From Thioclava sp. JE_KL1 (lineage in GTDB: Bacteria; Pseudomonadota; Alphaproteobacteria; Rhodobacterales; Rhodobacteraceae): a DNA stretch of 64,000 nt. A program made the position numbers and the translations under genes. The stretch spans positions 17,778-81,777 of the forward strand of contig NZ_WBJS01000010.1 of the NCBI RefSeq assembly GCF_009296265.1. The letters run 5' to 3'. Positions 1-8,224 of this stretch are shown piece by piece. The notes beneath the pieces were generated by a model. That model searched no databases. It was not told the origin of the DNA and saw only the letters and a program-made list of their open reading frames with translations. Within the stretch, counting starts at the first letter, position 1, and every line of letters begins with the position of its first letter.

Positions 1-1269
1 GGGCTCGCGCGTCGCCTGCATGTGCGCTCGACGATTATCGAGGATCACGCGGTGCGTATCGACGAGAAGGCCGAGGGCGCCGGCGAGAAGTTCGAGGAAC
101 TGGCGGATTCGCTGTTCTCCTTCTTCCGTGGCACCTCGCTTCTGTTCCACCGCGACATGCTGGGCGAGGATGAGCGGATGCCGACGGTGCTGGCGCTCGG
201 GGACGTCCACCCCGAGAATTTCGGGATCATGCCCAATGCTGACAACGTGCCGATCTTCGGCGTGAATGATTTCGACGACGTGCTGTACGGGCCTTTCACC
301 TGGGATCTGAAGCGCGGGATCACAGGCTTCCTGATCGCGGCCAAGGAAGAGGGCGATCAGAAGAAAAAGCACCGCGAGAAGATCGTGCGCAAATTCGTCG
401 AAGGCTATCGCGACGGGATGGAATTCTACGCCCGCCACGACAAGGAGGCGAGCCAGCAGATGCGCCCGGATAACAGCCCGAAGGTGATCCAGCGGATGTT
501 CAAGAAGGCGCGCAAGAGCCGGAAGACATGGCTCGGGGATCGCTATCTCAACGAGACCGGGCGGGGCTTCCGGGCGAATGACGAACTGACGCCGATCTCC
601 AGCCGCATCTCGGAGTTTCAGGGCTACATCAATGACGTGGCCAAACAGAACGGGATCGATCCGGGCGGTCGCGCGGGCGAGTTGAAGGTGAAGGATGTCT
701 GCATCCGCCACGGGCAGGGTACCGCGTCGCTGGGGCTGCCGCGCTACTATTGCCTGATCGAAGGGCCGAGCAAGGATGCGAGCGACGATCTGATCATCGA
801 GTTCAAGCGCGCCCGCCAATCCGCGCTGGAAGGCCTCGTGCCGGAGAATGATTTCGTCGCCGGCGACAAGGGCGACCGGATCGCGCATGGCCAGCGGGTT
901 CATCTGGCGCAGGGCGATGTGTTCTACGGAAGCGTCGAGATCGACGAGATGAGCTTCATGTCGCGCGAGCGCGCGCCGTTCCGCGACGATATCGACCTCG
1001 ACGATCTTTCGAAGGGGAGCTGGCGAGACTATGCCCATGCCTGCGGTCAGGCGCTGGCGCAGGCCCATGCGCGCTCTGACGATGCGGGCGAGTTGGATTA
1101 CCGGATCGAGCCGCGCATCATCGAGGCGATGCAGCCCTTCGACCTGTTCGTCGATGATCTGCTGTGTTTCGGACGCGAGGCGGTCAAGCGGCTCAAGCGC
1201 GACCACAAGTTCTTCAAGATGGATCTGAAGCGCGGCGCCTTCGACATGACGCAGAAGCACTACCGCTAG
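1..1269 (+). CDS. DUF2252 family protein, 5' end cut by window
   Basis: Member of the DUF2252 family, a kinase-like-fold family of unknown substrate. Family marks visible are FSFFRGTSLLFHRDM, then LALGDVHPENFG, then NDFDDVLYGPFTWDLKR, which resemble the catalytic-loop and metal-binding region of aminoglycoside-phosphotransferase-like folds. The frame stays open to base 1, and the GTG at position 22 has no Shine-Dalgarno sequence before it, so the true start probably lies outside the window and about 420 residues are seen here. The C-terminus is complete. The next gene, a LacI regulator on the same strand, is 79 bp away and probably unrelated. The family call is firm; the biochemical role is unknown. 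Confidence 0.8.
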   Translation, partial: GLARRLHVRSTIIEDHAVRIDEKAEGAGEKFEELADSLFSFFRGTSLLFHRDMLGEDERMPTVLALGDVHPENFGIMPNADNVPIFGVNDFDDVLYGPFTWDLKRGITGFLIAAKEEGDQKKKHREKIVRKFVEGYRDGMEFYARHDKEASQQMRPDNSPKVIQRMFKKARKSRKTWLGDRYLNETGRGFRANDELTPISSRISEFQGYINDVAKQNGIDPGGRAGELKVKDVCIRHGQGTASLGLPRYYCLIEGPSKDASDDLIIEFKRARQSALEGLVPENDFVAGDKGDRIAHGQRVHLAQGDVFYGSVEIDEMSFMSRERAPFRDDIDLDDLSKGSWRDYAHACGQALAQAHARSDDAGELDYRIEPRIIEAMQPFDLFVDDLLCFGREAVKRLKRDHKFFKMDLKRGAFDMTQKHYR

Positions 1270-1348
1270 GGTCTCGCCTCTGGGTTGCGGTTGGCGAGGC
1301 GAATCTGTCGTGCTTGCGTGATCGGCTTCGTGTCGTTACTCCGCGATT

Positions 1349-2362
1349 ATGGCGGTCAAGCGTACGACATTGATGGATGTGGCGCGGGCGGCGGGCGTGT
1401 CCCGCGCGACCGCCTCTCTTGTCATTCGTGGCTCCGATCTGGTTGCCGACAAGACGCGCGAGAAGGTCGAGAAGGTCATCGCCGAGCTCGACTACGTGCC
1501 CAATAGCGGGGCAGCCCGACTGCGCGGCCAGAAAAGCCGCACGGTTGGCGTCATCATCCCGAACCTGGTGAACAGCTTCTTCTCGGAATTCGTCGAGGGG
1601 ATCGAGGCGGAGCTGGATGAGCAAGGCTATCAGGTCATGCTCGCGAGCTCGCGCGATGATCCCGAGCGGCAGTCAGGGTTGCTGCGCCGGTTGCGTGAGC
1701 ACGATGCCGAAGGGATCATCCTCTTTCCCGCCGAAGGGACCGAGCCGGACACGATAGAGAAGCTGGTTGCAGCAGGCGTGCCGCTGGTGCAGGCGATGCG
1801 CCATGTCGGGCGCGATCTGAGCGACTTCGCAGGGTCCGACCACGGCCTCGCGGTGCGGCTGAGCGTGCGGCATCTGCGCGATCTCGGCCACCGGCGGATT
1901 TCCTTTGTCTCGCTCGCCGGGAAGGTGTCGACGCGGGAAGAACGTCTCGGGGCCTTCGAAGAGGAGTTGCGCGCGCAGGGGCTCGTCAATGCCGGGGTGA
2001 TCGACGTGCCGCTGGAATGGGATGGCTCGCCGCAATCCGCCGCGATGCTGATGGCGCTGGAGCCGCGCCCGACCGCCGCGATCTGCTTCAACGATATTCT
2101 CGCCTCGGGTCTGCTGCGGGGGCTGTTCGACCTTGGCCTGATGCCGGGGCGCGACCTCTCGGTGGTGGGACACGATAACCTGTCCTTCATCGATCTCGGC
2201 GCGCCGCCGCGCCTAACGACGGTGCAGGTCTTCCCGCGCCAGATCGGGGCGGCCTCGGCCAAGCTGCTGCTGCGGCGGATCAAGGACCCGGGCGCAGAGC
2301 TCAAATCCGAGATCGTGACGCCCCGCCTGCGGGTACGAGACACCACCGGCCCCGTCGACTGA
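1349..2362 (+). CDS. LacI-family transcriptional regulator
   Basis: A 337-residue protein with an N-terminal LacI helix-turn-helix (about residues 6-52, TLMDVARAAGVSRATASLV) and hinge, followed by a periplasmic-binding-protein-like sensor domain (VGVIIPNLVNSFFSEF onwards) ending in the usual C-terminal subdomain (VGHDNLSFIDLGAPPRLTTV). It would bind a sugar or sugar-acid effector and control the transporter/enzyme operon that starts 134 bp downstream on the same strand. Two abutting palindromes with a central CG, typical of LacI operators, lie in that gap at 2408-2435. The ATG at 1349 lacks a strong ribosome binding site, but it puts the helix-turn-helix at the usual distance from the N-terminus. 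Confidence 0.93.
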   Translation: MAVKRTTLMDVARAAGVSRATASLVIRGSDLVADKTREKVEKVIAELDYVPNSGAARLRGQKSRTVGVIIPNLVNSFFSEFVEGIEAELDEQGYQVMLASSRDDPERQSGLLRRLREHDAEGIILFPAEGTEPDTIEKLVAAGVPLVQAMRHVGRDLSDFAGSDHGLAVRLSVRHLRDLGHRRISFVSLAGKVSTREERLGAFEEELRAQGLVNAGVIDVPLEWDGSPQSAAMLMALEPRPTAAICFNDILASGLLRGLFDLGLMPGRDLSVVGHDNLSFIDLGAPPRLTTVQVFPRQIGAASAKLLLRRIKDPGAELKSEIVTPRLRVRDTTGPVD

Positions 2363-2407
2363 TATCCAACAAAGACCATCACGCATCCGTGACTTGCGAC
2401 TCAGGAT

Positions 2408-2435
2408 TTAGATCGTTCTAATTAGATCGATCTAA
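2408..2435. promoter_or_regulatory. tandem 14-bp palindromic operators, probably for the LacI regulator
   Basis: Two 14-bp elements abut exactly: TTAGATCGTTCTAA (2408-2421, one mismatch from a perfect palindrome) and TTAGATCGATCTAA (2422-2435, perfect palindrome with central CG). They sit between the lacI-type gene and the ABC transporter operon, about 60 bp before the first permease start. Position and symmetry fit LacI-family operators. Binding itself is inferred. Confidence 0.65.
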
Positions 2436-2496
2436 AATACATATGTCCGATCGTTGAGGAGCGAGCAGGCATGTGGTTACACGCAGGGGAGGCGAC

Positions 2497-3165
2497 GTGT
2501 ATCACTTCAATTTCACGCCCGTATTCGAGAATTTCGACCTGCTGCTCTATGGCGCATGGTTGACCATCCGCCTGTCTTTCGCGGCGATGATCCTGGGGCT
2601 GATCGTGTCGGTTCTGGGGGCTGCCGCGCGCACCTCGCATTCCAAGGTGCTGCACGCGATTGTCGGCGCCTATGTCGAGATCATCCGCAACACGCCTTTC
2701 CTCGTGCAGATCTTCTTTCTGTATTTCGGGCTGCCCGCGATCGGGATTTCGCTCGATCCCAATGTCGCGGCGCTGATCGCGCTGGTGATCAATGTCGGCG
2801 CTTACGGGACCGAGATCACGCGTGCCGGCATCGAATCCGTACCCCATGGCCAGATCGAGGCAGGGCGTGCGCTGGGGCTCGGGCCGATCCAGATTTTCCG
2901 CTACGTGATCCTGAAACCGGCCCTGCGCAACGTCTATCCGGCGATGACGAGCCAGTTCATCTACCTGATGCTGACCTCGTCGGTCGTCTCGACGATTTCG
3001 GCGAACGATCTGGCCTCCATCGGCGCGGATCTGAACGCCAAGACCTTCGCCAGCTTCGAGATCTACCTCGTCGTGACCGGCATCTACCTTGTCCTTTCGC
3101 TGCTGTTCTCGGGGCTCTTCAAGCTCATCCAGAACGCCGTATTCAACTATCCTGCGAGCCGCTGA
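2497..3165 (+). CDS. amino-acid-type ABC transporter permease (HisM/GlnP family), first subunit
   Basis: Inner-membrane permease of the polar amino acid ABC family, about 222 residues, with around five predicted membrane segments and the EAA loop EAGRALGLGPIQIFRYVILK that contacts the ATPase. The GTG at 2497 is preferred over the GTG at 2473 because AGGGGAGG (2485-2492) stands 4 nt before it and the protein then starts MYHFNFTP, a usual length for the family. It is followed after 1 bp by a second permease, then the binding protein and ATPase, forming a complete importer. The family usually carries polar amino acids or opines, but the catabolic genes downstream act on sugar-acid-like compounds, so the substrate is open. 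Confidence 0.9.
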   Translation: MYHFNFTPVFENFDLLLYGAWLTIRLSFAAMILGLIVSVLGAAARTSHSKVLHAIVGAYVEIIRNTPFLVQIFFLYFGLPAIGISLDPNVAALIALVINVGAYGTEITRAGIESVPHGQIEAGRALGLGPIQIFRYVILKPALRNVYPAMTSQFIYLMLTSSVVSTISANDLASIGADLNAKTFASFEIYLVVTGIYLVLSLLFSGLFKLIQNAVFNYPASR

Positions 3166-3166
3166 C

Positions 3167-3823
3167 ATGATCCGCCAATTCGGACCTTCCGACATCCTGT
3201 TCATCATCGAGGCCGTGCGCTGGACGCTTCTGCTGTCAGCCATCGCCTTCATCGGCGGCGCAATCGGCGGGCTCTTCGTGGCACTCGCGCGCAGCTCGGG
3301 CTCGAAAGCGCTGCGCCGGATCAGCGCCGGGTTCATCCGCATCTTCCAGGGCACGCCGCTCCTGATGCAGTTGTTCCTGTTCTATTTTGGGCTGACCGTG
3401 CTGAACCTGCCGATCAATCCGCTTCTGGCGGCGGCGATCGCGCTGACCTTCCATGCGAGCGCCTATCTGGGCGAGATCTGGCGCGGCTCCATCGAGGCGG
3501 TGCCGTCCGGCCAGACCGAGGCCGCCACCGCGCTGTCGCTGAGCTATCGCGACCGGATGCAGCATGTGGTTCTGCCGCAGGCGGCACGGATCGCCGTGGC
3601 CCCGACCGTCGGCTTCCTCGTGCAGCTGATCAAGGGCACCTCGCTGACCTCGATCATCGGCTTCACCGAGCTGACCCGCGCCGGTCAGATCGTCAACAAC
3701 GCGACCTTCGACCCGTTCGTCGTCTTCGGGCTGGTGGCCGCGATCTACTTCATCATCTGCTGGCCGCTGTCGCTTTACGCGCGCCGTTTGGAAGGGCGGA
3801 TGCGCCTCGCATTCACCCGCTGA
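3167..3823 (+). CDS. amino-acid-type ABC transporter permease, second subunit
   Basis: Second HisM/GlnP-type permease (218 residues) with EAATALSLSYRDRMQHVVLPQA as its EAA loop. It probably forms a heterodimer with the product of 2497-3165. The start is taken at ATG 3167, 1 bp after the stop of the first permease. An earlier in-frame ATG at 3089 would add 26 residues translated from the end of the upstream gene and gives no family sequence. The two permeases diverge in sequence, as is common for heterodimeric importers of this class. Confidence 0.91.
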   Translation: MIRQFGPSDILFIIEAVRWTLLLSAIAFIGGAIGGLFVALARSSGSKALRRISAGFIRIFQGTPLLMQLFLFYFGLTVLNLPINPLLAAAIALTFHASAYLGEIWRGSIEAVPSGQTEAATALSLSYRDRMQHVVLPQAARIAVAPTVGFLVQLIKGTSLTSIIGFTELTRAGQIVNNATFDPFVVFGLVAAIYFIICWPLSLYARRLEGRMRLAFTR

Positions 3824-3858
3824 TTTTTCACCCGCTTCAGGTTTAGGAGGAGTAATCC

Positions 3859-4686
3859 ATGAAGTTTCTCAAGACAGTTGCAACGGCGGCCCTGACGGTC
3901 GGCGCATTGATGGCAGGCCACGCGCAAGCCACCACGCTCGATCAGGTCGAGAAGGCTGGCGTTCTCAAGGTCGGCATGCTCGTCGATTTTCCGCCCTTCG
4001 GTCTGATGGGCACCAGTGGCAAGCCCGAGGGCTATGACGCCGACACCGCCAAGGCGCTCGCCGATTACCTCGGCACCAAGATCGAGATCGTTCCGGTGAC
4101 CGGCCCGAACCGCATCCCCTATCTGCTCTCGGGTCAGGTTGACGTGCTGGTTGCCTCGCTGGGCATCACGCCCGAGCGCGCCAAGCGGGTCGATTTCTCG
4201 CGCCCCTATGCCGGGATCGAGATCATGGTCTACGGCAAGAAGGATGAGAAGGTTTCCAAGCCGGCTGATCTGTCGGGCGAGTCGGTCGGCGTCGTGCGCG
4301 CCTCGACGCAGGATGCGGGCGTGACCAAGGTCGCCCCCGATGACGCCACGATCCGCCGCTTCGATGACGATGCGGGTGCGGTGCAGGCGCTGCTTTCGGG
4401 TCAGGTGCCGCTGATCGGCGTATCGAACGTCGTGGCCGCCCAGATCGAGAAGGCCGCGCCGGGTCGCTTCGACGAGAAGTTCCCGCTCTCGAGCCAGGTT
4501 CAGGGTATCGCGGTCGAGCCGGGCGCAGACAAGCTTCTGGCGAAGATCAACGCGTTCGTCGGATCCGCGATGAAAGACGGCACGATGGACAAGATCTCCG
4601 AGCAGTGGCTCGCGACGGACATCCCCGATTTCGTCCGCAACGGCTCGGTCGAGGAAGCCGCGACGCCGAAATCTGCCACGAACTGA
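3859..4686 (+). CDS. periplasmic substrate-binding protein of the amino-acid-type ABC transporter
   Basis: A 275-residue family 3 (SBP_bac_3) solute receptor. Residues 1-24 form a Sec signal peptide ending GHAQA. The mature part has the fold-typical stretches [31 protein letters not shown] and [21 protein letters not shown] good ribosome binding site (TAGGAGGAG) precedes the ATG. It is the third gene of the LacI-associated operon. The 12-bp-stem hairpin just after the gene (4698-4727) fits the common pattern of a stabilised binding-protein message. Ligand unknown; the enzyme genes downstream suggest a carboxylated sugar or amino-sugar derivative rather than a plain amino acid. Confidence 0.92.
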   Translation: MKFLKTVATAALTVGALMAGHAQATTLDQVEKAGVLKVGMLVDFPPFGLMGTSGKPEGYDADTAKALADYLGTKIEIVPVTGPNRIPYLLSGQVDVLVASLGITPERAKRVDFSRPYAGIEIMVYGKKDEKVSKPADLSGESVGVVRASTQDAGVTKVAPDDATIRRFDDDAGAVQALLSGQVPLIGVSNVVAAQIEKAAPGRFDEKFPLSSQVQGIAVEPGADKLLAKINAFVGSAMKDGTMDKISEQWLATDIPDFVRNGSVEEAATPKSATN

Positions 4687-4697
4687 TCTCACTTCAT

Positions 4698-4727
4698 ATC
4701 CGGCGCAGCCCCCGCGCTGCGCCGGAT
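4698..4727 (+). other. strong intercistronic hairpin after the binding-protein gene
   Basis: A perfect 12-bp stem (ATCCGGCGCAGC pairing with GCTGCGCCGGAT) closes a 6-nt loop at 4710-4715. No T-run follows and the operon continues, so it is better read as an mRNA 3'-end stabiliser or partial attenuator between the binding-protein and ATPase genes than as a full terminator. Confidence 0.7.
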
Positions 4728-4745
4728 CACCCTACAAGGCATCCC

Positions 4746-5489
4746 ATGACACAAGCACAGCAGCCCGCCGTCGAGATGCGCGGCGTCACCAAGTTCTTCG
4801 GTGCGTTTCAGGCGCTGAAGTCGATCGATCTGACGGTCGAACAAGGCGAGCGGATCGTGGTCTGCGGTCCGTCCGGCTCCGGCAAATCGACCCTGATCCG
4901 CACGCTCAACCAGCTCGAAGAGATTCAGGACGGCAAGATCACCGTCGACGGGATCGAATTGACGGCTGGCGGCGAGAACGTCGCCAAGGTGCGTCGCGAT
5001 GTCGGGATGGTCTTCCAGCAATTCAACCTGTTCCCGCATCTGACGGTTTTGCAGAACTGCACGCTCGCTCCGCTTAAAACGGGACGTGCGGATAAGGCCA
5101 CGGCAGAGGCGACCGCGCGCAAATATCTGGAGCGCGTGAAGATCCCGGAGCAGGCCGACAAGTTTCCCGCCCAACTCTCCGGCGGCCAGCAGCAGCGAGT
5201 CGCGATTGCGCGCGCGCTCTGCATGGAGCCGCGGATCATGCTGTTCGACGAGCCGACCTCGGCGCTCGATCCCGAGATGGTCAAGGAAGTGCTCGACACG
5301 ATGATCGATCTGGCCCGCGAAGGCATGACGATGCTCTGCGTCACCCACGAGATGGATTTCGCCCGCGCCGTTGCCGACCGCGTGATCTTCATGGAGCAGG
5401 GCGCGATCATCGAGGAAGGGCCGCCAGCGGAGTTCTTCGGCAATCCGAAATCCGAGCGTCTGCGCAACTTCCTGGGGCAGATCTCATGA
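4746..5489 (+). CDS. amino-acid-type ABC transporter ATPase
   Basis: A 247-residue GlnQ/HisP-type ATPase with Walker [11 protein letters not shown]-loop [15 protein letters not shown], signature [15 protein letters not shown], Walker [15 protein letters not shown] and switch histidine in CVTHEMDFA. It powers the importer encoded by 2497-4686. The start is ATG 4746 (MTQAQQPAV). The frame is open further upstream, but those codons overlap the hairpin region and do not match the family. The stop overlaps the ATG of the next gene by 4 nt (ATGA), showing translational coupling to the 2-hydroxyacid dehydrogenase. Confidence 0.94.
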   Translation: MTQAQQPAVEMRGVTKFFGAFQALKSIDLTVEQGERIVVCGPSGSGKSTLIRTLNQLEEIQDGKITVDGIELTAGGENVAKVRRDVGMVFQQFNLFPHLTVLQNCTLAPLKTGRADKATAEATARKYLERVKIPEQADKFPAQLSGGQQQRVAIARALCMEPRIMLFDEPTSALDPEMVKEVLDTMIDLAREGMTMLCVTHEMDFARAVADRVIFMEQGAIIEEGPPAEFFGNPKSERLRNFLGQIS

Positions 5490-6436
5490 AGGACGAGGCC
5501 AAAGCGAACCCGTCGATCCTCGCGCTGATCGAGTTGAAGCCCGCCGACATGATGGAAGCGTTCTGCGCCGAGCATCCGGTCACCCGCGATGCCGAGGCCC
5601 GCGACGGCATCGAGGTCGTGCTGACCAGCGGCGCGCGCGGTCTCTCGGGCGAGGAGATCGACGAATTTCCCGACCTGCGCCTGATCGCGGTCAATGGCGT
5701 TGGAACCGATGCGGTCGATCTGGATACGGCGGTCGCGCGCGGCATCCATGTGACGACCACGCCCGACGTGCTGTCGGAGGCAGTGGCCGAACTGGCCCTG
5801 GGTCTTGCGATTTCGGTACGGCGCCGGATCGGCGAGGGCGAGCGGCTGCTGCGCTCCGGCGGTTGGTCGAACGGACAGAAACCGCGGCTGGGTCAGGCGC
5901 TGACCGGTTGCCGGGCGGGTATCCTCGGCTATGGCCGGATCGGGCGGGCGCTGGCGGATATGCTCCGCGCGCTGGGGGTCGAGGTGATCTACCACGCGCG
6001 CAAGCCCCATGATGACGCCCCCGAGGCATGGCGCCCCGACGCCCGGACGCTGGCCGCCGAAAGCGATGTCCTGTTCGTCACGCTCTCAGCCACGCCCGAG
6101 ACGCGGTATATCGTCGATGCGCCGGTGCTGGAGGCGCTGGGCTCCGAGGGCACCTTGGTCAATGTCGCGCGCGGCTCGGTCGTCGATAGCGCGGCGCTGG
6201 CGGCGGCCTTGCATGGCGGCACGCTGGGCTCGGCTGCGCTCGACGTCTTCGAGGTCGAACCTGTCGCGCCCGATGGGGCGGAGGACGGTCTTCTGCGCGC
6301 GCCCAATACGCTCTTCACGCCGCATATCGCCTCGGCCACGAACGAGGCGCGGCGCGCGATGGCGGAGCTGGTGATCGCCAATATCGACGCCTATCTGGCC
6401 GGAAGCCCGCTTCCGAGCCCGGTAACGCCTGCCTGA
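5486..6436 (+). CDS. D-2-hydroxyacid dehydrogenase (NAD(P)-dependent)
   Basis: A 316-residue D-isomer-specific 2-hydroxyacid dehydrogenase of the glyoxylate/hydroxypyruvate reductase type. The Rossmann motif GYGRIG is at residues 148-153, the substrate-binding arginine R229 in NVARGSVVD, and the catalytic histidine H280 in FTPHIAS. It interconverts a 2-keto acid and a 2-hydroxy acid in the cytoplasm. Its tight coupling to the transporter ATPase and to a PfkB kinase suggests a step in catabolism of the imported compound, for example handling of hydroxypyruvate, glyoxylate or a longer 2-ketoaldonate. The exact substrate cannot be read from sequence. Confidence 0.87.
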   Translation: MKDEAKANPSILALIELKPADMMEAFCAEHPVTRDAEARDGIEVVLTSGARGLSGEEIDEFPDLRLIAVNGVGTDAVDLDTAVARGIHVTTTPDVLSEAVAELALGLAISVRRRIGEGERLLRSGGWSNGQKPRLGQALTGCRAGILGYGRIGRALADMLRALGVEVIYHARKPHDDAPEAWRPDARTLAAESDVLFVTLSATPETRYIVDAPVLEALGSEGTLVNVARGSVVDSAALAAALHGGTLGSAALDVFEVEPVAPDGAEDGLLRAPNTLFTPHIASATNEARRAMAELVIANIDAYLAGSPLPSPVTPA

Positions 6437-6448
6437 CCGGAGCCTCAC

Positions 6449-7387
6449 ATGCTGGACTTTCTCTGCATCGGCGAGCCTCTCGCCGAATTCACCAACGATC
6501 CCGCAACGCCCGATCTGTTCCATCGTCGCCTCGGCGGCGACACGCTCAACGCGGCGATCTATCTCGCGCGGCTGCGGCCTGATCTGCGGGTCGGCTATCT
6601 CTCGCGGCTGGGCGAAGACGGGATGAGCCGCTGGATGCGCGACACGATTGCGCGCGAAGGCGTCGAGATCGAGGGGATCGGGGCCGAGGCCAATGGCAGC
6701 CCGGGGCTGAGCTTTATCGCCACCGATGCCACGGGCGAGCGCAGCTTCACCTATTGGCGCGATCAGGCGCCGGCGCGCCGGATGTTCGGCGCCGACGGGA
6801 CTGAGGTCGCGGCGCTCGGTCAGGCGCGCGTTCTGCTGTTCTCCGGTATCACTCTGGCGATCCTTCCCGAGGAGGCGCGTGCGCGGCTGCTGGCGGAGCT
6901 CGATGCGCTGCGCCAGCGTGGCGTCACGGTCGCCTATGATACGAATTACCGCCCGCGGCTCTGGCGCGACCGGGCCGAGGCGGCGGAGTGGACGGAGCGC
7001 GCCTTGGCGGTGACGAGCCTCGCGTTGCCGTCGTTCGACGATCTCGCGGCCCTGTGGGACGAGACCGATCCCGAGGCGGTCATGGCGCGCTGCGAGACAC
7101 ATGCGCCGGGGATGATCGTGCTGACGACCGGTGGCGGCACCGTGCTGGCGCGCGACGCATCGGGTAAGGCGCTACGGGTTGCGCTGCCCAAGCCCGTCGC
7201 GGCCGTCGACACCACCGCCGCAGGCGACAGTTTCGACGCCGCGCTTCTCTCGGCCCTGCAACGCGGCATGCCGTTGGAGGCGGCAATTCTCGATGGCGCA
7301 CGGCTCGCGAGCTGCGTCGTCCGTTATCCCGGCGCGATTATCCCGCGCGACGCTATGAAAGAAGAGGTTGCACACCATGCAGCGTGA
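6449..7387 (+). CDS. PfkB-family sugar kinase, 2-dehydro-3-deoxygluconokinase-like
   Basis: A 312-residue ribokinase/PfkB-family kinase. It shows the N-terminal glycine motif GGDTLNAAIYLARL (from residue 29) and the C-terminal signature DTTAAGDSFDAALL with the catalytic base at D260. The opening FLCIGEPLAEFT resembles 2-keto-3-deoxygluconate kinases, so phosphorylation of a 2-keto-3-deoxy sugar acid is the most likely reaction. The gene lies 12 bp after the hydroxyacid dehydrogenase, and its 3' end overlaps the next gene by 11 nt. No dedicated KDPG aldolase gene is visible nearby; the following FAH/hydratase-like gene may fill another role. Confidence 0.8.
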   Translation: MLDFLCIGEPLAEFTNDPATPDLFHRRLGGDTLNAAIYLARLRPDLRVGYLSRLGEDGMSRWMRDTIAREGVEIEGIGAEANGSPGLSFIATDATGERSFTYWRDQAPARRMFGADGTEVAALGQARVLLFSGITLAILPEEARARLLAELDALRQRGVTVAYDTNYRPRLWRDRAEAAEWTERALAVTSLALPSFDDLAALWDETDPEAVMARCETHAPGMIVLTTGGGTVLARDASGKALRVALPKPVAAVDTTAAGDSFDAALLSALQRGMPLEAAILDGARLASCVVRYPGAIIPRDAMKEEVAHHAA

Positions 7388-8108
7388 CCAAATCGCAAGC
7401 GCAGCAGAAACTCTGGCCGCCGCGAATGACGGCGAGACGCTCGACGCGCTGAACCCGCTCCCGGAAAGCCCGGCGGAGGCCTATGCGGTGCAGGCCGAAA
7501 GCCTGCGCCATCTCGGTCCGGTGGGCGGCTGGAAACACGCGCTTCTGGGCGGGCGCGACCTCTCTTGCGCGCCGGTTCTGGATCGAGCGATCCACCCGTC
7601 GGGGACGACCCTCGCCGTCGCACCCCATGCCCGGCTTGAGCTGGAGATCGCGGTGCGGCTGCGCGCCGATATTTCGCCCAAGGCCAAGCCCGCCGAGATT
7701 CTGGATGCGATCGGCAGCGTTCATATCGCTTTCGAGGTGCTGCAGTCGCGTTTCACCGCGCTCGAAAAGCAGCCGCCGCTGGCGCAGATGGCGGACCGGT
7801 TCTCGAACCAGGCGATCGTTCTGGGCGACGAGGTTCCTGATTGGCAGAGCCGCGATCTGACGCGCCTGCCGCTTGCGATCGGCACGCCGTCCGATCCGCC
7901 CACGATGGCCGCGGGCATGTCGCTCTCCGAGATCGTGTGCTTCCTCAGCTTCCTTGCCGAGCGGGCCGCCGTCATCGGGCCGGGACTGCGGGCGGAGCAT
8001 TGCATCGTCACCGGTGCGCGCATCGGTCCGCAACCTTTGCCCGCGGGCGCGGAGGTACGTGGCGGGCTAGAGGGCTGTCAGGTTTCGATGACCACGCGGG
8101 CGCTCTGA
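7377..8108 (+). CDS. 2-keto-4-pentenoate hydratase/FAH-like enzyme
   Basis: A 243-residue protein related to the 2-keto-4-pentenoate hydratase (MhpD) branch of the fumarylacetoacetase superfamily, seen in EAYAVQAESLRHLGPVGGWKHALLGG, ARLELEIAVRLRADI and HIAFEVLQSRF. Family members bind a divalent metal and act on 2-keto acids (hydration, decarboxylation or C-C cleavage). ATG 7377 is preferred because GAAGAGG stands 9 nt before it; a TTG at 7368 is also in frame. As last gene of the LacI-associated operon it probably acts on the 2-keto acid made by the partner dehydrogenase. Substrate unknown. Confidence 0.72.
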   Translation: MQRDQIASAAETLAAANDGETLDALNPLPESPAEAYAVQAESLRHLGPVGGWKHALLGGRDLSCAPVLDRAIHPSGTTLAVAPHARLELEIAVRLRADISPKAKPAEILDAIGSVHIAFEVLQSRFTALEKQPPLAQMADRFSNQAIVLGDEVPDWQSRDLTRLPLAIGTPSDPPTMAAGMSLSEIVCFLSFLAERAAVIGPGLRAEHCIVTGARIGPQPLPAGAEVRGGLEGCQVSMTTRAL

Positions 8109-8187
8109 ACGCCCAAGCACGCTGTGGTTTGTCGGCGGCAAAAAAAAGCCAGCCGCGAAGGATCGAGCGCCGCCTCAACGGCTGAGG

Positions 8188-8219
8188 AAAAAGCGCGGGC
8201 CTGTCGCTCAGGCCCGCGC
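8188..8219 (-). terminator. rho-independent terminator of the transketolase gene
   Basis: Perfect 11-bp stem GCGCGGGCCTG/CAGGCCCGCGC with loop TCGCT (8193-8219), flanked by five A at 8188-8192, which read as a U-run for leftward transcription. It lies just after the transketolase stop. The 80 bp to the end of the rightward operon at 8108 hold no second clear hairpin with a T-run. Confidence 0.9.
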
Positions 8220-8224
8220 CACCT

